Shown: positions 8,370 through 16,372, counted from the first letter of the stretch. The stretch: 35,281 nucleotides of DNA from Nocardia sp. CY41 (GCF_009829325.1 NZ_VUOS01000041.1:1-35281), one strand, 5' to 3'. Translations and numbers: made by a program. Notes: generated by a model not told the origin, from the letters alone.

Positions 8370-9131
8370 TCACGTGGTGTGCTGATACCGGGACAGAGCG
8401 AGTTCGAAGGCTTCCTTCGGGACCACGTTCCCGCCGGAGAACGGCTCGTCGAGGTTGTAGATGGCCCGGATCACCACGCCGACGATCGCGCCGAGCAGCG
8501 CGGTGGTCACGACGCTGCGCTTGGTGACCTGGACACCGGAGAGGACCACGCTCGACAACAGCAGGACTGTGCAGATCCACATGGCCAGGTAGAGGAAGCC
8601 GGGAACTCGGTAAGCGGCGTCGAGCGCACGGTCGGCTCGGGCTTGGGCCACCGCGTCGAGGCTGGTGAGGGCGCTGGTGCGGAGTTCGTCGACCTCGTCG
8701 TCCGCCGAGTTCACCGCGGCCACCGCGTCTCGCAGGTCGTCGAGGGTGTCCTGAGTGGATTGACTGAGGCGGCCGTCGTCGGCCATGACCGCCCATTCCT
8801 CGGTGAGGACCTGCTCGGTGTACTCGCGGACCAGTCCCTGGATTCCGGCGTGGTCGGGCTCGGGCATGCCGTGCGCGGCCCAGTAGGTATCGATGAGCGC
8901 CTTGGCTTCGGCGATGGTGTGATTGCGCGCGTTGTCGTACTGCTGCCAGGCGATCACCACGATGAACGCGACCACCGCCATGAAAATCGTGTTGATCAGA
9001 TTGAGCACCAGCGCGCCGACCGTGTCGTCGTCGGTGTGCCGCCACGCCTTCGGATGTAGGCGATCGCCGGACACGAAGACGGCCACCGCGACCAGCGCGG
9101 TGAGTGCGGGCACGAGAAATTCGAAGGCCAC
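8370..9131 (-). CDS. DUF4239-like integral membrane protein
   Basis: 253 residues from GTG 9131, with GGAG 6 bases upstream. There are two N-terminal membrane segments (about 5-21 and 40-62), a soluble acidic helical region (about 65-170), and two C-terminal segments (about 177-198 and 204-223), ending in SGGNVVPKEAFELALSRYQ. This 2+2 TM arrangement and the closing AIYNLDEPFSGG motif are typical of DUF4239, a bestrophin-like family sometimes proposed to form ion channels. Function is unproven. It is the first gene of a probable two-gene unit with the Gly/Ser-rich protein downstream. Confidence 0.75.
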   Translation of the reverse strand: MAFEFLVPALTALVAVAVFVSGDRLHPKAWRHTDDDTVGALVLNLINTIFMAVVAFIVVIAWQQYDNARNHTIAEAKALIDTYWAAHGMPEPDHAGIQGLVREYTEQVLTEEWAVMADDGRLSQSTQDTLDDLRDAVAAVNSADDEVDELRTSALTSLDAVAQARADRALDAAYRVPGFLYLAMWICTVLLLSSVVLSGVQVTKRSVVTTALLGAIVGVVIRAIYNLDEPFSGGNVVPKEAFELALSRYQHTT

Positions 9132-9738
9132 GCGGTACTCCGTTCTGTCTGATGGTTCTCGCGACCGTCGCGTGGGCGAGGCACCGCAGATCTACCGCGC
9201 CGACCGGTGGGTGAACCGGCGTACGTCGAGTACCGCAGGGCGCGCGGATGCCGAAACCGCTTCGAATCGTCGATCGGATTGCGGGAAGGCGCATTTCACC
9301 GGCGGTCGGCCGGAACCACCTCGACCCGAGCATTTCGATTGTCCTGCGTGGCCCTCACCCCCGAGATGGATGCCGAGACGATCGACGATGACGCTGTCGA
9401 CCGTCTGCGTTTGTTCGGCTCTGATCAGTGGTGCACAGCAAATCGGTACGCGACCCACGGCGCCGGTACGAACCGGCCGCCGCCGGATTGTCCTCCCCGG
9501 CGAACCGTTCCGGACGAGACCGATGGTAGACTGCGAATCCATCTGCGTGTGGCGAAATTTCGCAGATTCGGTGGGACAGTGGGGATCCACGCGACAGTCC
9601 CGCGCTTCTCGATAGCGGGTGGACATCAGGGGGTGCGGGATCGGCGCGCGTCCGTGTACGCTTGCACAGCTACCGATCGGCGTAACGGAGATGCCCTGGG
9701 CCGCGGGATCCCGCGGCCCGACAACAGAAGAGCCACAG
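9132..9738. other. Long intergenic region, no gene seen
   Basis: 607 bases between divergent genes. Open frames exist on both strands (for example minus 9192-9626) but their translations are Arg/Pro/Ser-rich and not protein-like. The region should hold the promoters of both neighbours and possibly a long leader for the MetE-like gene. The only strong structure is the palindrome at 9698-9719. Confidence 0.5.
9698..9719 (+). promoter_or_regulatory. 22-bp perfect palindrome just upstream of the MetE-like gene
   Basis: The 11-base half GGGCCGCGGGA is followed directly by its exact reverse complement, ending 19 bases before ATG 9739. As RNA it would fold into a very stable hairpin beside the start codon; as DNA it could be an operator. 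No T tract follows, so simple termination is less likely. Confidence 0.5.
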
Positions 9739-10854
9739 ATGACCAGATTCGCGCATTATGTCGGCAGCCTGCCTGCCGAACTGATGACGGGTGATCGTGC
9801 CGTCATGCAATGGTTTGCCGACCACAGTGAGGGACGGCCGGTCACCGCGCTGCCGTGTGACCTCGATCCGGACTGGATCATGGACTATCTGCGCACGCGC
9901 AAGCAGCATGCCGACGTCTTCGAGATCGTCCGGGCGGGCGAGTACGCCGACTACGGAGATTTCCCCAGCTACGGCCTGCGGTCCGGGTGCACGCTGGAGC
10001 CCCGGCATGTCTCGATGAATCGGGTCGAGCGAATCGGCCGGGTCATGGAGGCGTTCGAGTCGCTGCGGAGCGACCGGCCGGAGCTGGCCGCGACGAAAAT
10101 TCAGATCAGTCAGCCCAATCCGCTGGATCTCGCGATGTTCGTCTTCGCGGCCGCCGCCGTGTCCGGCGGGCTGCCGGTTTGGCCTGCGGTGCGGCGCTCC
10201 GGGCTCGTGGTGGACGCGCTCCGGCAGCTGCCGGTGTTCACCGAAGCGGTGATCCAGGAGATGGCCGAGGTCGTCGAGCGGTACGGCGATCGTGTGGTCT
10301 GGCAGCTCGAGTCGCCCATCGCGCTGCTGAGCATGGTCAAAGCCGAGCAGTTGCGGTCGCAGTGGGCACTCGCCCCGCTGGTCGCGCGGCAACTCGCCGG
10401 TGTTCTCGGTCGGATGCACGAAATCGGGGCGGAAGCGATCGTCCACCTGTGCTACGGCGACTACCAGCACAAGAGCCTGCTGAGCCCACGCTCTCTCGCC
10501 CCGGCGGTGAAGCTGCTCGGCCGCACCGCGCGATTGCTGCGCGAACAGGGGACTCCACTACCTCCGGTGCATATCCCGTGCGCCTACGGCGCCGAGCCTG
10601 CTCCGCAGGACCTGCGGTTCTACGCACCGCTGCGCACGCTCGATCCGGACTGGAAAGTGATCGCCGGTGTGGTCTCTCCGGACTCCGAGGAGGACAGCGC
10701 TCGCGCGCTCGCTCTCTTCGAGCAGGCGGCCGGACGCGCGGCCTACGGCGTCGCGACCGCCTGCGGGCTCGGCCGATGCACTGTGGACGCCGCACGTCAG
10801 GCGGCCGCGACCATGGTGGCCTTGGCCGGCGCCGGTGACGGCCGCGAACAGTGA
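9739..10854 (+). CDS. MetE-like / UROD-fold zinc protein
   Basis: 371 residues from ATG 9739. The protein resembles the C-terminal barrel of cobalamin-independent methionine synthase. A candidate zinc site comprises His236 and Cys238 (motif HLCYGDYQHKS) and Cys342 (ACGLGRC), matching the HxC...C pattern by which MetE-type enzymes bind zinc and activate a thiol. The N-terminal folate half of full MetE is missing, so it may transfer an alkyl group to a thiol other than homocysteine, as in archaeal MetE-like or epoxyalkane:CoM transferases. There is no clear ribosome binding site, and a 22-bp palindrome sits in the leader. A P450 gene follows after 337 bases, with a hairpin between them. Confidence 0.7.
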   Translation: MTRFAHYVGSLPAELMTGDRAVMQWFADHSEGRPVTALPCDLDPDWIMDYLRTRKQHADVFEIVRAGEYADYGDFPSYGLRSGCTLEPRHVSMNRVERIGRVMEAFESLRSDRPELAATKIQISQPNPLDLAMFVFAAAAVSGGLPVWPAVRRSGLVVDALRQLPVFTEAVIQEMAEVVERYGDRVVWQLESPIALLSMVKAEQLRSQWALAPLVARQLAGVLGRMHEIGAEAIVHLCYGDYQHKSLLSPRSLAPAVKLLGRTARLLREQGTPLPPVHIPCAYGAEPAPQDLRFYAPLRTLDPDWKVIAGVVSPDSEEDSARALALFEQAAGRAAYGVATACGLGRCTVDAARQAAATMVALAGAGDGREQ

Positions 10855-11191
10855 TCTGCCCCGCGATAGCCGACGCCGAATCGGCATCGGCGGGTTGCCG
10901 CGATCGCCGCGGGCCGAGTACGGTTCCGAGCTGGTTCGCGATGATCGTGCCGCGCCGCGTCGACCAGCGCTTTCGCCGGGATGCCGCCCGGTGATTCGGC
11001 GAATTGCGTTGTCCGGTACCGGCTCTCGTGTAGCGTCCGATGCCGCCTTCGTCAGCGCCACGATCGGAGCGTTGCTATGTTGCTAGCGTAAGCGGGTCGC
11101 CAAGCTCTGGACGACAGGTCTTGGAAGGCACGTGCACCCGCTCACCGATCACGTTCGTCGAATAGCTGTTCCATTACCTGGAGTCACGTTC
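10855..11191. other. Intergenic region upstream of the P450 gene
   Basis: 337 bases with a hairpin at 10869-10891 and no protein-like frame. It presumably holds a separate promoter for the P450 gene. No convincing -35/-10 pair was found. Confidence 0.45.
10869..10891 (+). terminator. Hairpin after the MetE-like gene
   Basis: GCCGACGCC (10869-10877) pairs with GGCATCGGC (10883-10891) with one mismatch and loop GAATC, 15 bases past the stop. It probably ends the MetE-like transcript. Confidence 0.5.
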
Positions 11192-12484
11192 TTGACCACA
11201 CCACAGTCCCCGATGGCCGCGCCGCATACCACTGGAACCGGAGCGTGCCCCGTCCAGCACGGATTCCCGACGGAGGCGGATGCCCCGCGTGTGCCGCTGT
11301 ACACGACGGAGTTCGTCGCCGACCCGCACCGCGCATACCGCGAGATGCGTCGCGAGCACGGCTCGCTGGTTCCGATCGAGCTGGCGCCCGGCGTGCCGGC
11401 CACCCTGGTGATCGGCTACCAGACCGCGGTGCGCATTCTCAGCGACCCCGACCATTTTCCGGCCGATCCCCGCACGTGGCAGAAGACCATCCCGGAAGAC
11501 TCGCCAGTCCGGCCGATGATGGAGTGGTATCCGGCCGCGCGGTACAACACCGGGCTGGCCCATGATCGCTATCGGCATGCCTCCGTCGACGCCATCGACG
11601 GCATCGATTTGTTCGACGTGCCGACCACGGTCGAACACATCGCCGTCCCGCTGATCAATTCGTTCTGCCAAACCGGCACCGCCGATCTGGTGAGCCAGTA
11701 TGCGTTTCCGCTCGTCCTCGAAGTCCTCAACCAGATGGTCGGCTGCCCGGCCGAAATCGGCGAGCGGGTCGCGACCGGTATGGCCGCCCGCTTCGACACG
11801 GTGCGGGGGCCCGAGGGCATGAAGATGCTCAAAGAGGCGCTGATGCAGCTCATCCGGCTCAAGCGCCAACAGCCCGGCGAGGACGTCACCTCGCGGCTGG
11901 CGCATCACTCGACCGAACTCGACGACATCGAGATCTTCGCCCAGCTCATGAGTTTCTACGGGGCCGGGTTCGAGGCGCAGCGCAACCTGATCACGAACGC
12001 CCTGCTGCTGATGATCACCGACGACCGGTTCCGTTTCGGCGACGTCCTCGGCCGGAATCTGTCCACCACCGACGCACTCGACGAGGTCCTGTTCAACGAC
12101 CCGCCGATGGCGAATTTCTGCACGACGTACCCGCGGCAACCGATCATGGTCGACGGTGTCTGGCTGCCGGCCGACCAGCCGGTCGTCATCAGCCTCGCAG
12201 GCTGCAACAACGACCCCCAGATCCGGGGGACCGACGAGCCCGGCGGCAGCCGGATCGGCAACCGCTCGCACCTGGCGTGGAGCGCGGGACCGCATGCCTG
12301 CCCGGCGAAATCCGTCGCCTACATGACGGTGCAGAACGCCATCGATCAGCTGCTCGACGCGCTGCCGGAGATCCAGTTGGCCACGCCCAAGAGCGCGCTG
12401 CAATGGCGGCCGGGCCCGTTCCACCGGGCACTGGGGGCCTTGCCGGTCGTCTTCCCGAAGTCCGCGCCGGTGCGCATCGTGTAG
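11192..12484 (+). CDS. Cytochrome P450 lacking the ExxR arginine
   Basis: 430 residues from TTG 11192, chosen because GGAG lies 8 bases upstream (11180-11183); the frame is open to 11132. The heme-binding loop is HLAWSAGPHACPAKSVAYM with Cys370 as thiolate ligand. The I-helix reads GAGFEAQ (257-263), so the acidic residue is present but the usual oxygen-activating Thr is Ala262. The K-helix ExxR motif reads Glu298-Val-Leu-Phe301, so its Arg is absent. Loss of ExxR is known for the CYP157 family of streptomycete conservons, and the heme-loop style is similar, but no conservon kinase, roadblock or GTPase genes are present here. Substrate and redox partner are unknown; a ferredoxin reductase-like gene lies 20 kb away. 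Confidence 0.85.
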   Translation: MTTPQSPMAAPHTTGTGACPVQHGFPTEADAPRVPLYTTEFVADPHRAYREMRREHGSLVPIELAPGVPATLVIGYQTAVRILSDPDHFPADPRTWQKTIPEDSPVRPMMEWYPAARYNTGLAHDRYRHASVDAIDGIDLFDVPTTVEHIAVPLINSFCQTGTADLVSQYAFPLVLEVLNQMVGCPAEIGERVATGMAARFDTVRGPEGMKMLKEALMQLIRLKRQQPGEDVTSRLAHHSTELDDIEIFAQLMSFYGAGFEAQRNLITNALLLMITDDRFRFGDVLGRNLSTTDALDEVLFNDPPMANFCTTYPRQPIMVDGVWLPADQPVVISLAGCNNDPQIRGTDEPGGSRIGNRSHLAWSAGPHACPAKSVAYMTVQNAIDQLLDALPEIQLATPKSALQWRPGPFHRALGALPVVFPKSAPVRIV

Positions 12485-12665
12485 CGCGGCGGCGCACCGT
12501 GGCTCGTCAGCGGAACAGTCCGACGGCGGGGTGTGGGAATAACGGACGTGCTCGCCCGGGCCCGGGTACATACTGGTGCTCGGCGACGAACGCAGCCGGA
12601 GTGCGCGGCGGCTCGCGGATGTCGGGTGCGTGGATGTTCGTCGGCAGGGGCGGGACGGTACGCCA

Positions 12666-14102
12666 GTGGTAGTCAGCGGAATCGGCGACAACGAGTTGTA
12701 CGCGCGCGTGCGCGAGGAGGAATCCGCGTCGTTGCGCTCGGCGGCCGGCAACGCCGTCCGATTCGCGCTGGCGGTGGTGGCTGTCGTCCTGGTCTGGGCT
12801 CGCGGGCCGCAACTGCTGGCGGTATGGGTGCCCGTGGTGGACCTGTCGTCGTGGCGGCAGCTGGTGTTGTTCCCGCTGGCGGTGCTCGGTGTGGGGGCCT
12901 TCGCCGCCGGTGCGGAGGCTGTCGGCGACGCGTCGCGCGGATTGCGAGCGAGGTCGATCCGGCGGCGCGTGGATCGCGATCCCGATCAGATCGCGATGCT
13001 GGTGCCGCCACGGGAGACGCACATGGCCAGTGTGCAGGCGGTCCGGAGTCATCGGTCGGCCACGGTGCGGCGCTTGCTCTGGGTGGGCGTGCCGGTCGCG
13101 CTGTTCGTCGGAGTTCTGGTCGGCGGTGTGTCGGTGGAGGAGCCGGACGGGACGCGGCGTCCCGCGCCGGAGCTGGAGCCGGCGGTACTCGGGTTCGTGA
13201 CACTGGTTGCCGCCCTGCTATTGGTGTCGGTCGCCCTGCGGTGGCGGCGGTGGAAGGCCGGCCGAACTGTCGAGAAGTGGTCCACCGACCCTGCGTACAG
13301 CGCTCGGATCAGCCCGCTCGGCCCGGATCCGGCGTGGTCTCGCGCAGCGGAGATCCCAGCGCTCACCGTGAAGTTCATCACCCCGCCCCGAAGCGGGGGC
13401 GATATCCGGCAGGTGTCGCTGCGATCCAACGTCATCGGCGCGAAGCCGGTACAGATCGTCTATCTTCGCCTGTTCGACAATCGGGCGCGGGCCCGCGAGT
13501 TCCTGCGCGGCGCATGGCGGGAATTCGGGTATGTGCACCTACTGCGCAGCGCCGCGTCGGTCGGCCCGGACGAAGTCCGGAAGATTCGACGGGACAACAC
13601 TTTCCGCACCATGTTCGTGGCCTCGCCGCGTATGCTGCGCGAGGAGCTTGCGAAACACCCGGCCGAGCCGTTCCCGCCGGGGCGCAGGCGGCTGATGGGC
13701 GTGACGGATCTGGCGGTGAAGGTCCGCGACCCCGCGGGCAGCTATCCGGTCCGTCCCATTCTCTGCCATGTCAGTTTCTGGCAAGCGGCAGTGGACATGC
13801 TGCTGTCCCGGGTCGATTACGTCGTTTTGGATCTGGCCGGATACCTCCCGGCCAACGCCGGAACGCGGTTCGAATTGCAACGCGTGATCGACCGCTTTCC
13901 CATCACCGAGGTCGTCTTCCTCTGCGATGGCAAAAGCGATCGAGCGTTCCTGAAAGCGCAGGTGCTGCATCACTGGTCTCGGATGGACAGCCGCTCACCG
14001 AATGCCGGTACCACCCCGCGGACCGCCCGGATCGCCGTGACGGATGGTCATCGGGCCACGACCCGGTATCTCATGGCAGATCTGCAGGTCCGTCACGGCT
14101 GA
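12666..14102 (+). CDS. 4-TM protein with C-terminal TIR/deoxyribosyltransferase-like domain
   Basis: 478 residues from GTG 12666; the frame is open upstream to 12576 and the start is uncertain. There are four predicted membrane helices, at about 32-45, 66-83, 138-155 and 172-192, with a basic cytoplasmic loop between the second and third. Residues 230-440 form a soluble alpha/beta domain opening with PVQIVYLRLFDNRARAREFL (261-280) and ending with VDYVVLDLAGYLPANAGTRF (383-402), then Glu403. The pattern Asp389 ... Gly399-Thr400 ... Glu403 recalls the D-GT-E signature of nucleoside deoxyribosyltransferase, SLOG and TIR-like folds that bind or cleave nucleotides; this is inference. It is followed by a SLATT-type gene on the same strand, suggesting a two-gene membrane sensor/effector module. 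Confidence 0.7.
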   Translation: MVVSGIGDNELYARVREEESASLRSAAGNAVRFALAVVAVVLVWARGPQLLAVWVPVVDLSSWRQLVLFPLAVLGVGAFAAGAEAVGDASRGLRARSIRRRVDRDPDQIAMLVPPRETHMASVQAVRSHRSATVRRLLWVGVPVALFVGVLVGGVSVEEPDGTRRPAPELEPAVLGFVTLVAALLLVSVALRWRRWKAGRTVEKWSTDPAYSARISPLGPDPAWSRAAEIPALTVKFITPPRSGGDIRQVSLRSNVIGAKPVQIVYLRLFDNRARAREFLRGAWREFGYVHLLRSAASVGPDEVRKIRRDNTFRTMFVASPRMLREELAKHPAEPFPPGRRRLMGVTDLAVKVRDPAGSYPVRPILCHVSFWQAAVDMLLSRVDYVVLDLAGYLPANAGTRFELQRVIDRFPITEVVFLCDGKSDRAFLKAQVLHHWSRMDSRSPNAGTTPRTARIAVTDGHRATTRYLMADLQVRHG

Positions 14103-14143
14103 CGCGGCGCACCGGGTGGAACCCGGACCTTCGGCGCGCACAT

Positions 14144-14155
14144 GGCAATTGCCAA
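14144..14155. promoter_or_regulatory. 12-bp palindrome between the two module genes
   Basis: TGGCAATTGCCA is a perfect palindrome in the 130-base gap between the TIR-like and SLATT genes. It overlaps an imperfect inverted repeat, CAATTGC / GCAAATTG (14147-14169). A -10-like TACCCT (14193-14198) follows. This suggests an independent, regulated promoter for the SLATT gene. Confidence 0.35.
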
Positions 14156-14232
14156 GCTGCGCAAATTGATTCGAGAGGCAGTGCCCGACTGCTACCCTTC
14201 GGCCATGTCGGTTCGAGGGGGGTGCGCGGCCT

Positions 14233-15108
14233 GTGCAGCACGCTGACGATTATCCCGGGCTTTTCCAGTCCGCGGACACGGCGGCAATGTACGGCCAGCA
14301 GTTCTATCTCCGCGCCTACGGGGCCCGGCTCTGGCTGGCGGTGGTGGCGGCGGCGTGCGCGGCCTTCACCGTCCGGGTCGGCTCGTCGGGGACCGACATA
14401 GCGGCCATCCTGACCGCCATGGCGTTCGTCGGAATCCTGGCCGTCGACGTGGGAGTCCTGCGCAGCCGTCCCGGCAAGTCCTGGTACGAAGGCCGCGCGC
14501 TCGCCGAGTCGGTGAAGACCTTGACCTGGAAGTACGCCGTCCAGGGCGCGCCGTTCGTCGGCACGCTGTCCCCGGCCGAGGCCGATCGGATGCTGATCGA
14601 CCGTATCAGGCTGTTGCGCCAGGATATCTCGGCGCTCGCGCTGCGGCCGACCACCGCTCCGGCGATCAGCGATCGCATGCGGCAGTTGCGTTCCGCCTCG
14701 TTCGACGAACGCCGCCGCGTCTACCTGGACGACCGCATCCGGGAACAACAACGGTGGTATGCCACCAAATCCGGCTACCATCAACGCAGATCCCAGATTT
14801 ACGGCACGATGTCGCTCGTCTTCGAGGTGGCGGGTGTCGCAGGGGCGCTGGCAAAGGCGTTCAACGCGGTGAATTTCGACCTGGCGGGCATTTTCGCGGC
14901 GGCCGTCGCGGGCCTTGCCGCGTGGTCGTCGGCCCGGCAGCACAGCACCGCGGCCGCCGCCTACGCCGTCGCTTCGAACGAATTGAGCATCGTCGCCGAA
15001 GTTCTGGAGCAGAACCACACCGAAGGCGACTGGGCCGACGCGGTATCCGACGCCGAGGAAGCGATCAGCCGCGAACATACCCTCTGGCGAGCGTCGCACG
15101 GCGAATAG
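14233..15108 (+). CDS. SLATT-domain (DUF4231-like) 4-TM protein
   Basis: 291 residues from GTG 14233, preceded by a G-rich ribosome binding site (GAGGGGGG, about 10 bases upstream). Two N-terminal membrane helices (about 32-48, 55-76) lead to the signature SWYEGRALAESVKTLTWKYA (83-102). After a charged helical region comes EQQRWYATKSGYHQRRS (171-187) and a second pair of helices (about 190-208, 216-234), then an acidic tail. This two-block architecture fits the SLATT families (SMODS- and SLOG-associating 2TM effector domains), predicted membrane effectors in nucleotide-signalled bacterial conflict systems. The known SMODS or SLOG partners are absent; the neighbour is instead the membrane TIR-like protein upstream. 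Family assignment is from memory of signatures. Confidence 0.72.
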   Translation: MQHADDYPGLFQSADTAAMYGQQFYLRAYGARLWLAVVAAACAAFTVRVGSSGTDIAAILTAMAFVGILAVDVGVLRSRPGKSWYEGRALAESVKTLTWKYAVQGAPFVGTLSPAEADRMLIDRIRLLRQDISALALRPTTAPAISDRMRQLRSASFDERRRVYLDDRIREQQRWYATKSGYHQRRSQIYGTMSLVFEVAGVAGALAKAFNAVNFDLAGIFAAAVAGLAAWSSARQHSTAAAAYAVASNELSIVAEVLEQNHTEGDWADAVSDAEEAISREHTLWRASHGE

Positions 15109-15424
15109 CGTCCATCACCGTGTGCTCGGCGCGGGTATTCGATCGGACGTCCGATGACCCGGCGTGGCTGCCGGAGATGACCTGATTCGGGGCTTACCAT
15201 GATCAAGCTGTACGACGTGGCGGCGTCGTATGGCGAACGGGGAAGCGGCCCGTCCGGCGTGATTCGTGACGCCGGGCGGGCCGTTGCATTCGGCCAGGCC
15301 GGTCGGTTGTCAGCTGTGCCTCCGTACAGTCCGGCATGCAGGCGGAGGGTTCCGGAATACCGCGTTTGTCGCTGGGCGGTGCGGGTAGGCAACGACGAAT
15401 GGCGTAGGTCAGGAAGGTCGGATT
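15109..15424. other. Intergenic region between the SLATT and VOC genes
   Basis: 316 bases with the strong hairpin at 15246-15283 and no protein-like frame. The ribosome binding site of the VOC gene (AGGAAGG) lies at its end. Confidence 0.5.
15246..15283 (+). terminator. 15-bp stem terminator downstream of the SLATT gene
   Basis: CGGCCCGTCCGGCGT (15246-15260) pairs with ACGCCGGGCGGGCCG (15269-15283) over 15 bp with one G-U pair. The loop is GATTCGTG and TTGCATT follows. It probably ends the module transcript, 137 bases past the SLATT stop. Confidence 0.7.
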
Positions 15425-15808
15425 ATGGCATCGAACAACGGGGTCGGTCGGTTGCGCAGCGTCGTGCTGGATTGCCCCGAACCACGCAAACTCGCCAGGT
15501 TCTACCAGGAGTTGCTCGGGGGAGATCTGCTCGAGGACGAGGACGACAACTGGGTGGTGCTGGTCGAAACATCGGGTAGGCGCATCGCGTTTCAGACAGC
15601 GCCCCAGTACAAGCCGCCGCGTTTCCCCGATCCCGAGGCGTCGCAACAGGTTCATTTCGACGTGTTGGTGGACGATATCGAGCAAGCCGAGCCGGCTGCG
15701 CTCGCGTTGGGCGCGACACTCGTGCAAGCCGACACCGACGGAGCGTTCCGCGTCTACGCCGACCCGGTGGGGCACACGTTCTGTCTGGTCTGGCTTCCGG
15801 ACGAGTGA
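15425..15808 (+). CDS. VOC family protein (glyoxalase/bleomycin-resistance fold)
   Basis: 127 residues from ATG 15425, with AGGAAGG 7 bases upstream. Paired beta-alpha-beta-beta-beta modules are visible: LRSVVLDCPEPRKLARFYQE at 10-29, then VHFDVLVDDIEQAEPAALAL, and the closing VYADPVGHTFCLVW typical of actinobacterial VOC proteins. The usual first metal ligand is not a His, so it may be non-metal or ligand-binding rather than a glyoxalase. Roles in the fold include dioxygenation, thiol conjugation, and drug sequestration; nothing in the context decides. It is convergent with the DUF5709 gene. Confidence 0.85.
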   Translation: MASNNGVGRLRSVVLDCPEPRKLARFYQELLGGDLLEDEDDNWVVLVETSGRRIAFQTAPQYKPPRFPDPEASQQVHFDVLVDDIEQAEPAALALGATLVQADTDGAFRVYADPVGHTFCLVWLPDE

Positions 15809-15824
15809 GGTAGGCGATCGGAGC

Positions 15825-15904
15825 GCCACCGCCCGGCCCGCCGCCCGGAAGCGATCGCGCGAAATGCGGCGACGGCGTTCACCGGTGACGGGGCGGGCGG
15901 TGGC
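15825..15904. terminator. Long-range inverted repeat in the convergent VOC/DUF5709 gap
   Basis: GCCACCGCCC (15825-15834) and GGGCGGTGGC (15895-15904) are exact reverse complements about 60 bases apart, with further GC-rich pairing inside. The location between convergent stops suits a bidirectional terminator. Confidence 0.45.
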
Positions 15905-15940
15905 GAGTGGGAATGCATCCGATCGGCTCGCCGGCTGCCG

Positions 15941-16372
15941 TTATTCGGGCGGGGCGGGTCGCCGGATGTCGTCGGCTACCGAACCGCCCGCGACGTCGGC
16001 GGCGACACCGATCTGCTCCTCGTAGCGGTGCGCGGTGCGCACTTCGTCGCTGTCGCTGCTGATGTCCGCGAGCTTGCGATCGTCCTCGAGCTTCTCGGCC
16101 TCTCCGGTCTCTCGGTTCGGATCGACGTCGGGCTCCTCCTCGGCGAGCCGGTCGCCGATCGGTCGAGGATGGGCTTGCTCCCACGGCGTCACGCCGTACT
16201 TGGTGACGCCGCTCCAGTGCTCCGGCGGGTCCATTCCGGCCTCGAGTGGGTCGGAACGCAGTCGGTCCTCGTCGAGATCCTCGGCGCTGTTCAGGGCCGC
16301 CGGATCGGATTCGGTCGAGTCGGGCGCGCCCGTGTCCTGCGGCGGGTCATAGGTCTCGTTCGGTTCGGTCAT
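15941..16372 (-). CDS. DUF5709-like acidic protein
   Basis: 143 residues from ATG 16372. A GTG in frame at 16375 is possible, but the strong AGGAGG is better spaced for the ATG. The protein is hydrophilic and very acidic (EDLDEDRLRSDPLEAGMDPP, then GVTPWEQ) and ends in short charged repeats with EEEPDVDP, EKLEDD and DSDE. The combination of a DPLEAGMDPPE-HW motif with a GVTPWEQ-R-P-I-GDRLAEE-PD block matches DUF5709, a small actinobacterial family of unknown function that is probably largely disordered. No membrane segment or signal peptide is present. Confidence 0.8.
   Translation of the reverse strand: MTEPNETYDPPQDTGAPDSTESDPAALNSAEDLDEDRLRSDPLEAGMDPPEHWSGVTKYGVTPWEQAHPRPIGDRLAEEEPDVDPNRETGEAEKLEDDRKLADISSDSDEVRTAHRYEEQIGVAADVAGGSVADDIRRPAPPE

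Noticed and set aside
9192..9626. Minus-strand 144-codon frame in the long intergenic region
   Set aside because: The composition is Arg/Pro/Ser-rich without hydrophobic periodicity, and no ribosome binding site or family motif was seen.
9600..9738. Cobalamin riboswitch in the leader of the MetE-like gene
   Set aside because: MetE genes are often under B12 control, but the B12 box was not found; only AGCCACAG near the start codon is faintly similar, and no matching fold was seen.
11174..12751. Long open frame antisense to the P450 gene
   Set aside because: The translation is His/Arg/Asp-rich and lacks any family motif, while the plus strand has an intact heme-binding domain.
10000..15200. 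Conservon (cvn) operon around the P450
   Set aside because: The P450 resembles conservon types, but no sensor kinase, roadblock, DUF742 or GTPase gene is present in the window.
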